Source of the DNA: Candidatus Rhabdochlamydia sp.
GTDB lineage: Bacteria; Chlamydiota; Chlamydiia; Chlamydiales; Rhabdochlamydiaceae
DNA length: 7,703 nt
Reading direction: 5' to 3'
Assembly: GCA_030044075.1 (NCBI GenBank)
Contig: JASHWM010000165.1
Span: forward strand, 1 to 7,703
Below are positions 1-6,581 of the stretch, one piece after another. The notes beneath the pieces are model-generated. The model did not search any database. It was not told where the DNA came from and worked only from the letters and a program-made list of their open reading frames with translations. Positions within the stretch are counted from its first letter, which is position 1. Every line of letters starts with the position of its first letter. Both the position numbers and the translations under genes were made by a program.

Positions 1-2
1 TT

Positions 3-959
3 GTTCAACTTGTCCGGTTGTTTGGGGGATCGAACACTGACGCTGCTTTAGACCCCTCGAACCTCTTTTTCAGCATTCCAGGAATTGAAGGATGCGTCAG
101 CTATCGTTTAAGGGGAGGCTGTGCAATTGTGTTCGGCGATCCTCTTTGCGATCTTGCCAATCGCCCGATCCTGACCCATGCCTTTCATGAATTTGTCAAA
201 TCCAAAAGAAAAGAGGTCATCTATATTGGGGCATCGCAAGACTTTGCCAGATGGGCAATTCAAAACGTCTGCGGCACATTGATCGAATTTGGCGAAGAGA
301 TCTACCACGATTTTTCATGCGACCCAAGAAAAAAGTCAGGAGAAAAGGGAAGCCTTGTGCGCAGAAAGGTCAAGCAGGCAGTCCGCGAGGGGGTAAACGT
401 ACAGGAGTACCTTGGAAAGGACGCTGCTTTAGAGCGCTCGATCGATGAGGTAGGCATCAAATGGCTTAATTCCCGCAAAGGGCCCCAAGTCCATATTTCC
501 AATGTCCATCTCTTTGAGGACCGCGAAGGCAAAAGATGGTTTTATGCAAAGCAAGGGGACACCATTATAGGGGTCATTGCATTAAATCAACTTCATGCAA
601 GACAAGGCTGGCTGATCAACCATCTGATGATCACACCGAGCGCTCCGAATGGGACATCAGAGCTCCTTGTCGTTTCTGCCCTCGAGGCCCTTGAGAAGGA
701 GGGATGTCGTTATGCAACATTTGGATCGGTAGCGAGCGGAAGGCTCGGCGAGATCATCGGTCTAAACAAACTCCTCTCCTTCATCGCCCATAAAGCATAT
801 GACCTTGTAAAAAAGATCGTGAAGTTCGACGGCCTCAATACATTTTGGGGAAAATTCCAGCCCGTGAGCAAACCTGCCTATCTTTTATTTAGCAGGACGC
901 GAATTGGGCTGCGCGAGCTTTTCAGCATAAAAAAAACCCTCGGCGGAAAGAAAAATTAA
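3..959 (+). CDS. DUF2156 / phosphatidylglycerol lysyltransferase C-terminal domain protein (5' end outside window)
   Basis: Proteins of this family have two GNAT-like folds. The best known member, MprF, moves an amino acid from aminoacyl-tRNA onto a membrane lipid. Counting from the TTG at 18, the sequence shows an N-terminal block with GGSNTDAAL and the PGIEG turn (residues 3-25), a GDPLCD segment near 40-45, a basic helix VRRKVKQAVREGV (about 114-126) as in FemX/MprF-type folds, and a C-terminal block FWGKFQPVSKPAYLLF (about 277-292) that matches the family's 'KF.P...P.YL' ending. No membrane helices are visible, so this is a soluble stand-alone domain and not a full MprF flippase-synthase. 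The frame is open to the left edge (VQLVRLFGG precedes), and the family normally has residues before this GGS block, so I take the TTG at 18 as internal and the true start as outside the window. It ends 12 bases before the dioxygenase gene, probably in one operon. The acceptor (lipid, peptide or other) cannot be told. Confidence 0.82.
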   Translation, partial: VQLVRLFGGSNTDAALDPSNLFFSIPGIEGCVSYRLRGGCAIVFGDPLCDLANRPILTHAFHEFVKSKRKEVIYIGASQDFARWAIQNVCGTLIEFGEEIYHDFSCDPRKKSGEKGSLVRRKVKQAVREGVNVQEYLGKDAALERSIDEVGIKWLNSRKGPQVHISNVHLFEDREGKRWFYAKQGDTIIGVIALNQLHARQGWLINHLMITPSAPNGTSELLVVSALEALEKEGCRYATFGSVASGRLGEIIGLNKLLSFIAHKAYDLVKKIVKFDGLNTFWGKFQPVSKPAYLLFSRTRIGLRELFSIKKTLGGKKN

Positions 960-964
960 AGGAG
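959..964 (+). promoter_or_regulatory. Ribosome binding site of the dioxygenase gene
   Basis: AAGGAG lies seven bases before the ATG at 972 and begins on the last base of the preceding stop codon. This strong Shine-Dalgarno sequence fixes the start and supports translation of the two genes from one mRNA. Confidence 0.8.
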
Positions 965-971
965 ATCCCTT

Positions 972-1970
972 ATGAAAAAGGTCGCCATAAAGTTCTTAAA
1001 TGAGGACAAGCTGCCTCTTGTGATCGAACCTGTCGACAAGAACATCACTTTCACAGAATTTCTAGAGTTCATAGAAGACAATCGAGAATTTTTTAAGCAG
1101 AACCTTTTGAAATACGGCGGGATCCTCCTCAGGAACTTCCCAATAGAAAATGACAAGGCCTTTGCAAGTGTGATCAAAAGCCTTCAAATGGGAAATTTCA
1201 TCAACTATATCGGCGGGGACAGCCCCAGAAAAAAGGTCATCGAAGGCGTCTATACTTCTACTGAAGCTCCCGCATGGTTTAAGATCCCCCTCCATAATGA
1301 GCTTTCTTACGTGAAAAACTATCCCGGCCACATCTTCTTTTATTGCGAAACGCCCCCAATAGAAAAAGGCCAGACCATCATTGGAGATGCGAGGAAGATC
1401 TACCGGGACATTCACGATGAAGTAAAAGTGAAGTTCATGACAAAAGGGTTAAAGTATGTCTCCTGCTATCCCTATAAAAGAGATTTCATGACCCATTTCA
1501 ACAAAAGCCACAAGTCGTGGACCAACGTCTTTGAAACTGAGGACAAACAGGAAGTCGAGAAAAAATGCCTTGCAAACGATATTTCCTTTAAATGGCACAA
1601 AAATGATTGGCTTGAGATCAGCCAGGTGCTCCCCTCTGTTATTTCTCATCCCGCCACACAAGAAAAAGTATGGTTCAACCAGGCCCACCATTTCGATTTC
1701 AACCCCAAATTTCTCGGCTGGTCAGGGTATTTAGGGACAAAGCTCCTTTATTTTCGAAAGAACACCCTCCTCCATAGTGTGACGTATGCCGACCAGACAA
1801 AAATTGCGCGCAAAGACCTTTACCACATCCTGGACGTATTGGATAAAAACACAATCTACTTCCCATGGCAGAAAAACGACATGCTGATCTTGGACAATGT
1901 CCTTGCCATGCACGGAAGAGAAACGTTCACGGGAAAGCGCCGCATTCTGACTGCAATGACGGGAGAGTGA
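972..1970 (+). CDS. TauD/TfdA (SyrP-like) Fe(II)/2-oxoglutarate-dependent dioxygenase
   Basis: The 332-residue protein is a non-heme iron oxygenase that should use 2-oxoglutarate and O2 to hydroxylate a small substrate in the cytoplasm. Visible marks are GGILLRNFPI (49-58), the metal motif LHNELSY with H108 and E110, FFYCETPPIEKGQT (122-135), the WFNQAHHFD segment (235-242) common to the TauD superfamily, and the C-terminal DNVLAMHGRETFTGKRRIL (308-326), which carries the distal metal ligand H314 and a probable 2-oxoglutarate-binding arginine at 323 or 324. Length is normal and all ligands are present. The HxE form, in place of the commoner HxD, together with the 'HNE.SY' context resembles SyrP-like enzymes and amino-acid hydroxylases such as AsnO, VioC and clavaminate synthase; a hydroxylated amino acid or aminoacyl group is therefore the likeliest substrate by inference. 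It follows the DUF2156 gene by 12 bases with its own AAGGAG. No NRPS gene is visible in the window. Confidence 0.87.
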   Translation: MKKVAIKFLNEDKLPLVIEPVDKNITFTEFLEFIEDNREFFKQNLLKYGGILLRNFPIENDKAFASVIKSLQMGNFINYIGGDSPRKKVIEGVYTSTEAPAWFKIPLHNELSYVKNYPGHIFFYCETPPIEKGQTIIGDARKIYRDIHDEVKVKFMTKGLKYVSCYPYKRDFMTHFNKSHKSWTNVFETEDKQEVEKKCLANDISFKWHKNDWLEISQVLPSVISHPATQEKVWFNQAHHFDFNPKFLGWSGYLGTKLLYFRKNTLLHSVTYADQTKIARKDLYHILDVLDKNTIYFPWQKNDMLILDNVLAMHGRETFTGKRRILTAMTGE

Positions 1971-2019
1971 CCTCAAAAAAATATTCTTGAAAATTGCAAG
2001 AGATGCTATCCGATAGAAT

Positions 2020-3765
2020 ATGGACAAACATGAAGCCGCTCACATCCTTGATGAAATTGGGGTCTTGCTCTCGCTGAAAGGAGAAAATCCCTTCAAAATC
2101 CGTGCCTATCACAATGCCGCACGCGCCATAGAAAATTTGGACGAGGACCTCGACGCTGTTGTCAAAGAAAAAAGGCTCGAAGACCTTCCCGGCATTGGCG
2201 AGAGGATCGCTAAAAAGCTGATGACCCTTGTGCTCACAGGCCGCCTTCCCTATTATGAGAAGTTGAAAAAGTCGATTCCCAAAAGTATCCTCGACCTTTT
2301 AAATGTCCCTGGCCTTGGAGCAAAAAAGGTCAAAATCCTCTTTGAAAAGCTAAAGGTCAGGACCATAAAGGACTTAACCGAGGCCTGCAAAAAAGATAAA
2401 GTTGCAAAACTCGCCGGCTTCGGCCCAAAAACGCAAGAGAACATTCTCAACGGGATTACAAAACTTAAGAACTTCGGGAAGCGCCGCCTGTATTGGAATG
2501 CCGAAAAAACCGCCTCTTTCCTCCTTGAAAAGTTCTCAAAGCTCAAAGAAGTCGATAAGGTCGATATCGCAGGAAGTTTCAGGAGAAAGCTTGAAACGAT
2601 CGGAGACCTGGACATCCTTGTCGCATCATCATCTCCAGCTAAAATAATGAAGTGGTTCTCATCGCAGCCTTTCGTTGAAAAGGTCATCTCCTCGGGCCCG
2701 ACCAAAACTTCTGTCTTCCTAAAAGAAAACATACAGGTCGACCTTCGGGTCGTCCCTAAGGATGAATATGGTTTTGCCCTGCTGTATTTTACAGGGTCAA
2801 AAGACCACAACATCAGGCTGAGGCAATTGGCCAATAAGATGGGCTATAGCTTGAGCGAATATGGCCTGGAGCTCTTAAAAGGGCGCCGCCCAAAACCTCT
2901 GGCGAAAAAAAAGCTGCTCACAGAAAAAGATATTTATGAGGCTTTTGGACTCTCGTACATCCCTCCGGAGCTTCGAGAAGATATGGGCGAGATCGAGATA
3001 GCGCGAAAAGGGAAGCTTCCCGCTTTGATAGAAGAAAAAGACATCCGCGGCCTATTCCACTGCCATACGACAGAGTCAGATGGTCATAACACTCTAGAAG
3101 AAATGGTCCTGGCAGCCCAAAAACTGGGCATGTCCTACATCGGGATCTCCGACCATTCCAAATCAAGCTTCCAGGCAAACGGCCTTGATGAAAAGCGTCT
3201 TTACAAACAGATCGAGACCATCAGGAAGCTCAACCGGTCAAAGAAATTTTCCACCTACGTTTTTTCCGGGCTTGAATGCGACATCCTTCCAAATGGCAAG
3301 CTCGATTTTCCAGATGATGTCCTCGAGCAGCTTGACTTCGTGATCGTCTCGGTCCACAGCGTCTTTACCTTAAGTGAAAAAGCGATGACCGACAGATTGA
3401 TCAAAGCGATCGAGAATCCTTATTCCACCATGGTCGGCCATTTGACAGGCAGGCTGCTTTTGCAAAGAGACCCCTACCTTCTCAATACAAGAAAAGTGAT
3501 CGATGCCTGCATTGCAAATCGCAAGATCGTCGAGCTCAATGCGCACCCGATGCGCCTTGACATGGATTGGAGACAATGGCACTATGCCTTGTCAAAAGGG
3601 CTCACATGCAGCATCAACCCCGATGCCCACAGCACAAGCGACCTTGTCTATTACCGCGCTGGGGTCAATGTTGCGAGGAAGGGCTGGCTTCAAAAAAAAG
3701 ATGTCATCAACACCCTTTCGCTTAGTCAGATCCAAAAAATTTTAAGAAAAAAAAGAAAAGGTTGA
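2020..3765 (+). CDS. polX: DNA polymerase/3'-5' exonuclease PolX (family X polymerase with PHP domain)
   Basis: Bacterial PolX fills short gaps in base-excision repair and its PHP domain trims 3' ends. The 581 residues cover the whole family architecture. There is an N-terminal 8-kDa-like domain (NPFKIRAYHNAARAI, 23-37) and helix-hairpin-helix segments LPGIGERIAKKL (56-67) and VPGLGAKKV (96-104). The polymerase palm has GSFRR (185-189), the catalytic pair in GDLDIL (D196, D198), the third aspartate in VDLRVV (D241), and YFTGS (256-260) for the sugar-binding turn. The PHP domain starts at about 344 with HCHTTESDG (H347, H349), SDH (D378, H379), GLECDI (E419), SVHS (H446), GHLTGR (H474) and NPDAH (D535, H537). 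All expected metal ligands are present, so it should have both activities. ATG 2020 is the first start after an in-frame TAG at 2014, but there is no good Shine-Dalgarno sequence. It sits 49 bases after the dioxygenase gene and may be co-transcribed with it; the function looks unrelated to its neighbours. Confidence 0.96.
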   Translation: MDKHEAAHILDEIGVLLSLKGENPFKIRAYHNAARAIENLDEDLDAVVKEKRLEDLPGIGERIAKKLMTLVLTGRLPYYEKLKKSIPKSILDLLNVPGLGAKKVKILFEKLKVRTIKDLTEACKKDKVAKLAGFGPKTQENILNGITKLKNFGKRRLYWNAEKTASFLLEKFSKLKEVDKVDIAGSFRRKLETIGDLDILVASSSPAKIMKWFSSQPFVEKVISSGPTKTSVFLKENIQVDLRVVPKDEYGFALLYFTGSKDHNIRLRQLANKMGYSLSEYGLELLKGRRPKPLAKKKLLTEKDIYEAFGLSYIPPELREDMGEIEIARKGKLPALIEEKDIRGLFHCHTTESDGHNTLEEMVLAAQKLGMSYIGISDHSKSSFQANGLDEKRLYKQIETIRKLNRSKKFSTYVFSGLECDILPNGKLDFPDDVLEQLDFVIVSVHSVFTLSEKAMTDRLIKAIENPYSTMVGHLTGRLLLQRDPYLLNTRKVIDACIANRKIVELNAHPMRLDMDWRQWHYALSKGLTCSINPDAHSTSDLVYYRAGVNVARKGWLQKKDVINTLSLSQIQKILRKKRKG

Positions 3766-3772
3766 CCGTCAA

Positions 3773-3808
3773 GTTCTCTATTTCAATTGAAAAAATTTGG
3801 TAGAGAAC
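3773..3808. repeat. 8-bp perfect inverted repeat between polX and the sulfatase-fold gene
   Basis: GTTCTCTA (3773-3780) and TAGAGAAC (3801-3808) are exact reverse complements separated by 20 bases. The spacer itself contains the palindrome TTTCAATTGAAA (3781-3792). The right arm falls in the spacer of the candidate promoter at 3787-3815. The arrangement suits an operator or a weak mRNA hairpin after polX; without a clear run of T behind the stem a classic terminator is less likely. Confidence 0.55.
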
Positions 3809-3815
3809 ATATTTT
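3787..3815 (+). promoter_or_regulatory. Candidate sigma70-type promoter for the sulfatase-fold gene
   Basis: TTGAAA (3787-3792, five of six consensus bases) is followed after exactly 17 bases by TATTTT (3810-3815, four of six). It would start transcription near 3822, about 30 bases before the TTG start codon at 3853. The spacer holds one arm of the inverted repeat at 3773-3808, so a regulator binding there would cover the promoter. Confidence 0.5.
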
Positions 3816-3852
3816 CCAAAATAACCATCACACATAAACCTCGAGCGTTACT

Positions 3853-4599
3853 TTGATCCGGCTAAACTATATCTACTTCGGCTTTTTTTTCTTGGCCCTC
3901 TGCTTCATCCATGGCTTCCATGCCCTGATCACAGAAAGCGGGTTTGTATCAACACGCGTCTTATTCATGATCCCCGCCTTCGCGCAAAGTTTTTTAGAGG
4001 CTTTCCTTCTTGCGCTCCTCATGAATTTTGCAAGGAAAAAAGTATGGTCAAAAATTATTCCTGTCCTCGTGAGCCTGACGATCGTTTTGATGCTGCTGCA
4101 CGCAGTAGACCTTTTTATGATCCGCATCATGGGGGTCACGATCTGGTATCTCTTGGGCTCTCTTCTTGATGAGTCCCTAAACAATTTCCTGGAGATGATA
4201 TACGCTTCGAATATCCCTCTTCCTACATGGTGCCTGATTTTAGCGACCGCCCTTGCCATCCCTACCCTGGGCTACTACCTCTATAACTTCTCCCATCGCC
4301 TTGCGGAAAAAAAACCCTATGAGATGTCTTATAGGAAAGTTGTGGTGATCCCCCTGTCCATCTCAATAGGGATGCTTGCCTTTAGTTTGATCGTTTTTCC
4401 CCTCCAAGATCATATTACCCAAGAGCTCCTTGAGCAGACACTGCCATGGAAGACATCTTTTGCAAGCTCCAACCATACGTTCCTGTCCTTGCAAAAAAAG
4501 CTCAAAAGGCCCCAAGGGGAAGCGGCATTCCTTGAAAAACTTGAAAAGTTGGACGGAAAGCTTGAAAAAAAAACCGAATATTTTCCTTTTTATCGTTGA
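3853..4599 (+). CDS. LTA-synthase/YejM-like protein, N-terminal membrane half (frameshifted from its catalytic half)
   Basis: This frame encodes the membrane part of a five-helix transferase. Hydrophobic segments lie at about residues 4-25, 35-57, 68-90, 126-144 and 162-183, then a polar, lysine-rich linker (about 185-240) leads towards the catalytic domain. Residues 1-240 belong to the protein; the last eight (TEYFPFYR) follow the frame break at the A run 4565-4573 and look like out-of-frame tail. The start is the TTG at 3853: the in-frame stop TAA at 3835 leaves no ATG, and the first helix begins right after it. The Shine-Dalgarno match is poor. Joined to the downstream frame after loss of one A, the product is 640 residues, the usual size of LTA synthases and related phosphoglycerol or phosphoethanolamine transferases, which place a head group on a membrane or envelope acceptor outside the inner membrane. 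As read here, only a non-catalytic membrane stub would be made. Confidence 0.72.
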   Translation: MIRLNYIYFGFFFLALCFIHGFHALITESGFVSTRVLFMIPAFAQSFLEAFLLALLMNFARKKVWSKIIPVLVSLTIVLMLLHAVDLFMIRIMGVTIWYLLGSLLDESLNNFLEMIYASNIPLPTWCLILATALAIPTLGYYLYNFSHRLAEKKPYEMSYRKVVVIPLSISIGMLAFSLIVFPLQDHITQELLEQTLPWKTSFASSNHTFLSLQKKLKRPQGEAAFLEKLEKLDGKLEKKTEYFPFYR

Positions 4600-5776
4600 A
4601 AGCTTCCGCAAGGACATCGTGACCGACCATGCAGTTTGCCCGAACCTCTCTATGTTTGCAGAGAACAACATCAGCTTTAACAATTCCTTTTCCAGCGCGA
4701 ATGCAACACAGATCTCCTGGTTTTCGATCTTCTATTCCAGGTTCCCCTTTTATTGGAAGCATATCAATACGAGCAACTGGGCCTCAGGGAGCCCGGCACT
4801 CCAAGTTTTGAAAAAACTAGGCTATAAGATCAACGTGTACACTTCGGCCAGGCTTGGCTATTACGAAATGGACGAGATCATCTTTGGAAAAAATAAAAAG
4901 CTGATCGATGAGTTCCATTTTTTTGAACATAACCACACTGTAGAGACCTATGAGAGCGACACCCTAACAATGAATAGGCTATGCAAGGATATCACCAAAG
5001 AAGAAAACCAGGAAGGCCGCGTACACATTATTTTCCTTGATTCGACACACTTTCATTATAGCTGGCCAGAAGAACAGTCCCCTTTCAAACCCTATGTCCG
5101 CACCGTAAACTATGTCAGCCTCACTTGCCTGAAGAAAAACCTTAAAGAGATCAAGAACAGCTATATGAACGCTGTCCATTACCTCGACAGCTTATTTGGG
5201 AAGTTCTACCAGACCCTCGAAGAACAGAAACAGTTCCAAGACTCCATTGTCGTCGTCACTGGAGACCATGGAGAAGAATTCTTCGACCATAGGAATATCT
5301 TCCATGCTTCCGACCTGAGCACATCCCAGACATCTGTTCCCCTCCTCTTCAAGTTTGGGGATAATGAAAAAAGGCCTTCGAAAGAAAGGATCGTCTCCCA
5401 TACCGATATTTTCCCAAGTATCCTCGATCATATCGCAAAAAATGATTTCGACTTCGACGGGGACTCTATTTTTCAAGAGGAAAGGCTCCCCTTCGCAATA
5501 TCTGGAAAATATAATGCGAGCAGAACTCCGAAAGAGTTCTTTATCCACAATGGGCAATATAAGCTGATGGCAAGCTTTGAAGACCCTTCAAAAGCCCTTA
5601 GCTGCGACAAGCTGGAAATTGTTGGAGTACGAGATAAGAATGACCATGTGGTCAACGATCAAACCGATATCATGAATATCTTTGTTCCCGCAATCGAGGC
5701 CCTCTTCTCCGAAATAGAGCCTCCCGCAGGCCCTCTTCCCAAGCAAAAGACAAAAAATCTTTTCCGCCAGCTTTGA
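4562..5776 (+). CDS. LTA-synthase/YejM-like protein, C-terminal sulfatase-fold catalytic domain (out of frame with its start)
   Basis: This is the catalytic half in the +1 frame; the frame is open from further upstream, but residues encoded before the A run look like noise. Numbered in the restored 640-residue protein, it has PNIFLFIVESF with metal ligand E249, NATQISWFSIFY with the probable nucleophile T285, DSTHFHYSW (H399, H401), TGDHGEEF with metal ligands D471 and H472, and FHASDLS with H484. These correspond in order and spacing to the catalytic set of S. aureus LtaS (E255, T300, D475, H476). The 'NAT....F..FY' context resembles YejM/PbgA-type proteins more than Gram-positive LtaS, so the substrate is open: phosphoglycerol, phosphoethanolamine, or a structural role. 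No ATG with a ribosome binding site precedes the metal-binding E249, so independent translation is unlikely. The domain carries no stops or other frame breaks, which argues against long decay. It ends in an inverted repeat at 5775. Confidence 0.75.
   Translation: MKKKPNIFLFIVESFRKDIVTDHAVCPNLSMFAENNISFNNSFSSANATQISWFSIFYSRFPFYWKHINTSNWASGSPALQVLKKLGYKINVYTSARLGYYEMDEIIFGKNKKLIDEFHFFEHNHTVETYESDTLTMNRLCKDITKEENQEGRVHIIFLDSTHFHYSWPEEQSPFKPYVRTVNYVSLTCLKKNLKEIKNSYMNAVHYLDSLFGKFYQTLEEQKQFQDSIVVVTGDHGEEFFDHRNIFHASDLSTSQTSVPLLFKFGDNEKRPSKERIVSHTDIFPSILDHIAKNDFDFDGDSIFQEERLPFAISGKYNASRTPKEFFIHNGQYKLMASFEDPSKALSCDKLEIVGVRDKNDHVVNDQTDIMNIFVPAIEALFSEIEPPAGPLPKQKTKNLFRQL
4565..4573 (+). other. Nine-A run at the frame break of the sulfatase-fold gene
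   Basis: Nine consecutive A follow CTTG. In the upstream frame they read EKKTEYF and reach a stop at 4597-4599; with one A fewer they read EKKPNIFLFIVES, the standard entry into the sulfatase fold. A change of +1 (or -2) is needed, so an ordinary -1 ribosomal slip would not give the protein. Runs of this length are known sites of RNA polymerase slippage and of sequencing error. Confidence 0.85.
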
Positions 5777-5833
5777 TTATGTAGAACAAGATTGCTTTCT
5801 TTAGACTTCCCTTCAAAAATTTTTTACATAATC
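5775..5833. repeat. Long-loop inverted repeat overlapping the stop codon of the sulfatase-fold gene
   Basis: GATTATGT (5775-5782) and ACATAATC (5826-5833) are perfect reverse complements. Pairing continues inward to 5786/5822 with one G-T wobble, giving a stem of about 12 pairs around a loop of about 35 bases. The first arm starts inside the TGA stop. No T run follows, so it may protect or process the 3' end of the mRNA rather than terminate it. Confidence 0.5.
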
Positions 5834-5838
5834 TTAAC

Positions 5839-5867
5839 TTGCACTTGTCGATCGATACCCTTATCAT
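5839..5867 (+). promoter_or_regulatory. Weak candidate promoter for the 162-residue protein gene
   Basis: TTGCAC (5839-5844, three of six) and TATCAT (5862-5867, five of six) are 17 bases apart, in an AT-rich spacer that also holds TATAAA at 5873-5878. Start of transcription would be near 5874, about 30 bases before the ATG. The -35 match is poor, and the AT-rich background makes chance matches likely. Confidence 0.35.
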
Positions 5868-5903
5868 TTTTTTATAAATACATTTTCTACTCCGGAAGAA
5901 AAT

Positions 5904-6392
5904 ATGTATAGACACCATATTAACTCCTGTGGCGACTTAGAGCCGTTTGCAGGTCAAATTGTTTCCTTTTCCTGGCACAACCACCCCATTCATCCCGCTA
6001 ATTATTACACCATCCCTGACTCGGGAGCTAAATATTTTGGAATTGTTTCCGAATATCCCCCTTTCACTCCAGATCAAGAATACGCATATACCTTAAATCC
6101 TATTGTTAAGAATGGAAATACCGCCCCAGTTTACCAGCTTGTTGACTCGTTCATCAGAGAAAGACAACCCCTTATTCCCTACATATTGCCTTTATCACTA
6201 CGATGGACGTTTACTAAAGAATACATCGATCTTTGCTATTTTCTAATGACATTTGCAACGACCCATGAACTACAATTGCTTGGTGAAGCTTTTGATAATT
6301 TGCAAGCGGCCCCCGCTCAAAAAATCGATGAATTTGTGCTGAATCAGATTAAATGCCAAAGTTATTTATGCGCTTTCGACTGCCGTATCTAG
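5904..6392 (+). CDS. Hypothetical protein, 162 residues, family not recognised
   Basis: I do not recognise this protein. The frame starts at ATG 5904, five bases after GGAAG (5894-5898), an acceptable ribosome binding site, and runs 162 residues to TAG. It has no signal peptide or membrane helix. The N-terminal half is rich in aromatic residues, proline and histidine, with a cluster SWHNHPIH (23-30). The C-terminal half looks helical (about 104-150). Cysteines fall at 9, 111, 151, 156 and 160, three of them in the last twelve residues (CQSYLCAFDC), which could bind a metal or form disulfides, though no known motif is matched. A hand count over 5941-6300 gives about 41% G+C, while three sampled 60-base blocks of polX give 43-55%, and codons ending in A or T are commoner than in the neighbours. 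It is flanked by spacers of 127 and 189 bases, so it is probably its own transcription unit and possibly of recent origin. A clean start, ribosome binding site and length make a real gene likely. Confidence 0.65.
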   Translation: MYRHHINSCGDLEPFAGQIVSFSWHNHPIHPANYYTIPDSGAKYFGIVSEYPPFTPDQEYAYTLNPIVKNGNTAPVYQLVDSFIRERQPLIPYILPLSLRWTFTKEYIDLCYFLMTFATTHELQLLGEAFDNLQAAPAQKIDEFVLNQIKCQSYLCAFDCRI

Positions 6393-6581
6393 CCTTTTCT
6401 ATTTCACCGATTTCTTTCCTCTAACCCAGAATTCAAAAATTTATTTCATATAATTTTGCAATCATACACAATCCGAAAACTACGAACCTAAGAAAAGTAG
6501 AACGTAACCTGTAAGCAAAAAATGTACCGTTGTTGTTCCTATGCTTGAGACTGTGAACATCGACAACCAAAAGGAGACATT
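6393..6581. other. 189-base spacer with a perfect -10-like hexamer
   Basis: No frame or RNA gene is visible. TATAAT occurs at 6449-6454, but nothing resembling TTGACA lies 16-18 bases upstream. If it is used, the leader of the DoxX gene is about 120 bases. A short interrupted repeat, AACGTA (6501-6506) with TACCGTT (6525-6531), could form a small stem with one bulged base in that leader, which is too weak to name as a regulatory element. I see no terminator for the 162-residue protein gene. Confidence 0.35.
6571..6576 (+). promoter_or_regulatory. Ribosome binding site of the DoxX-family gene
   Basis: AAGGAG lies five bases before the ATG at 6582, preceded by two further A. It is one of the strongest Shine-Dalgarno sequences in the window and fixes the start. 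Confidence 0.8.

Noticed and set aside
1987..2019. TTGAAA and TAGAAT before polX as a promoter
   Set aside because: The spacing is 21 bases, too long for a sigma70-type promoter, and TATCCG at 14 bases is too close. Co-transcription with the dioxygenase gene is as likely.
2253..2834. 193-residue open frame on the minus strand inside polX
   Set aside because: It lies wholly antisense to the conserved polymerase palm, its product is low-complexity and like no family I know, and polX is intact. It is a shadow frame.
4493..4499. A7 run as an alternative slip site for the sulfatase-fold gene
   Set aside because: Changing frame here would replace the natural polar linker (SLQKKLKRPQGEAAFLEKLE) with noise. 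The A9 run gives the better joined protein.
4430..4561. Open stretch in the catalytic frame upstream of the A9 run, starting at a TTG
   Set aside because: Its residues (rich in S, K, C) do not resemble any domain, while the other frame over the same bases gives a sensible membrane helix and linker. It is only open by chance.
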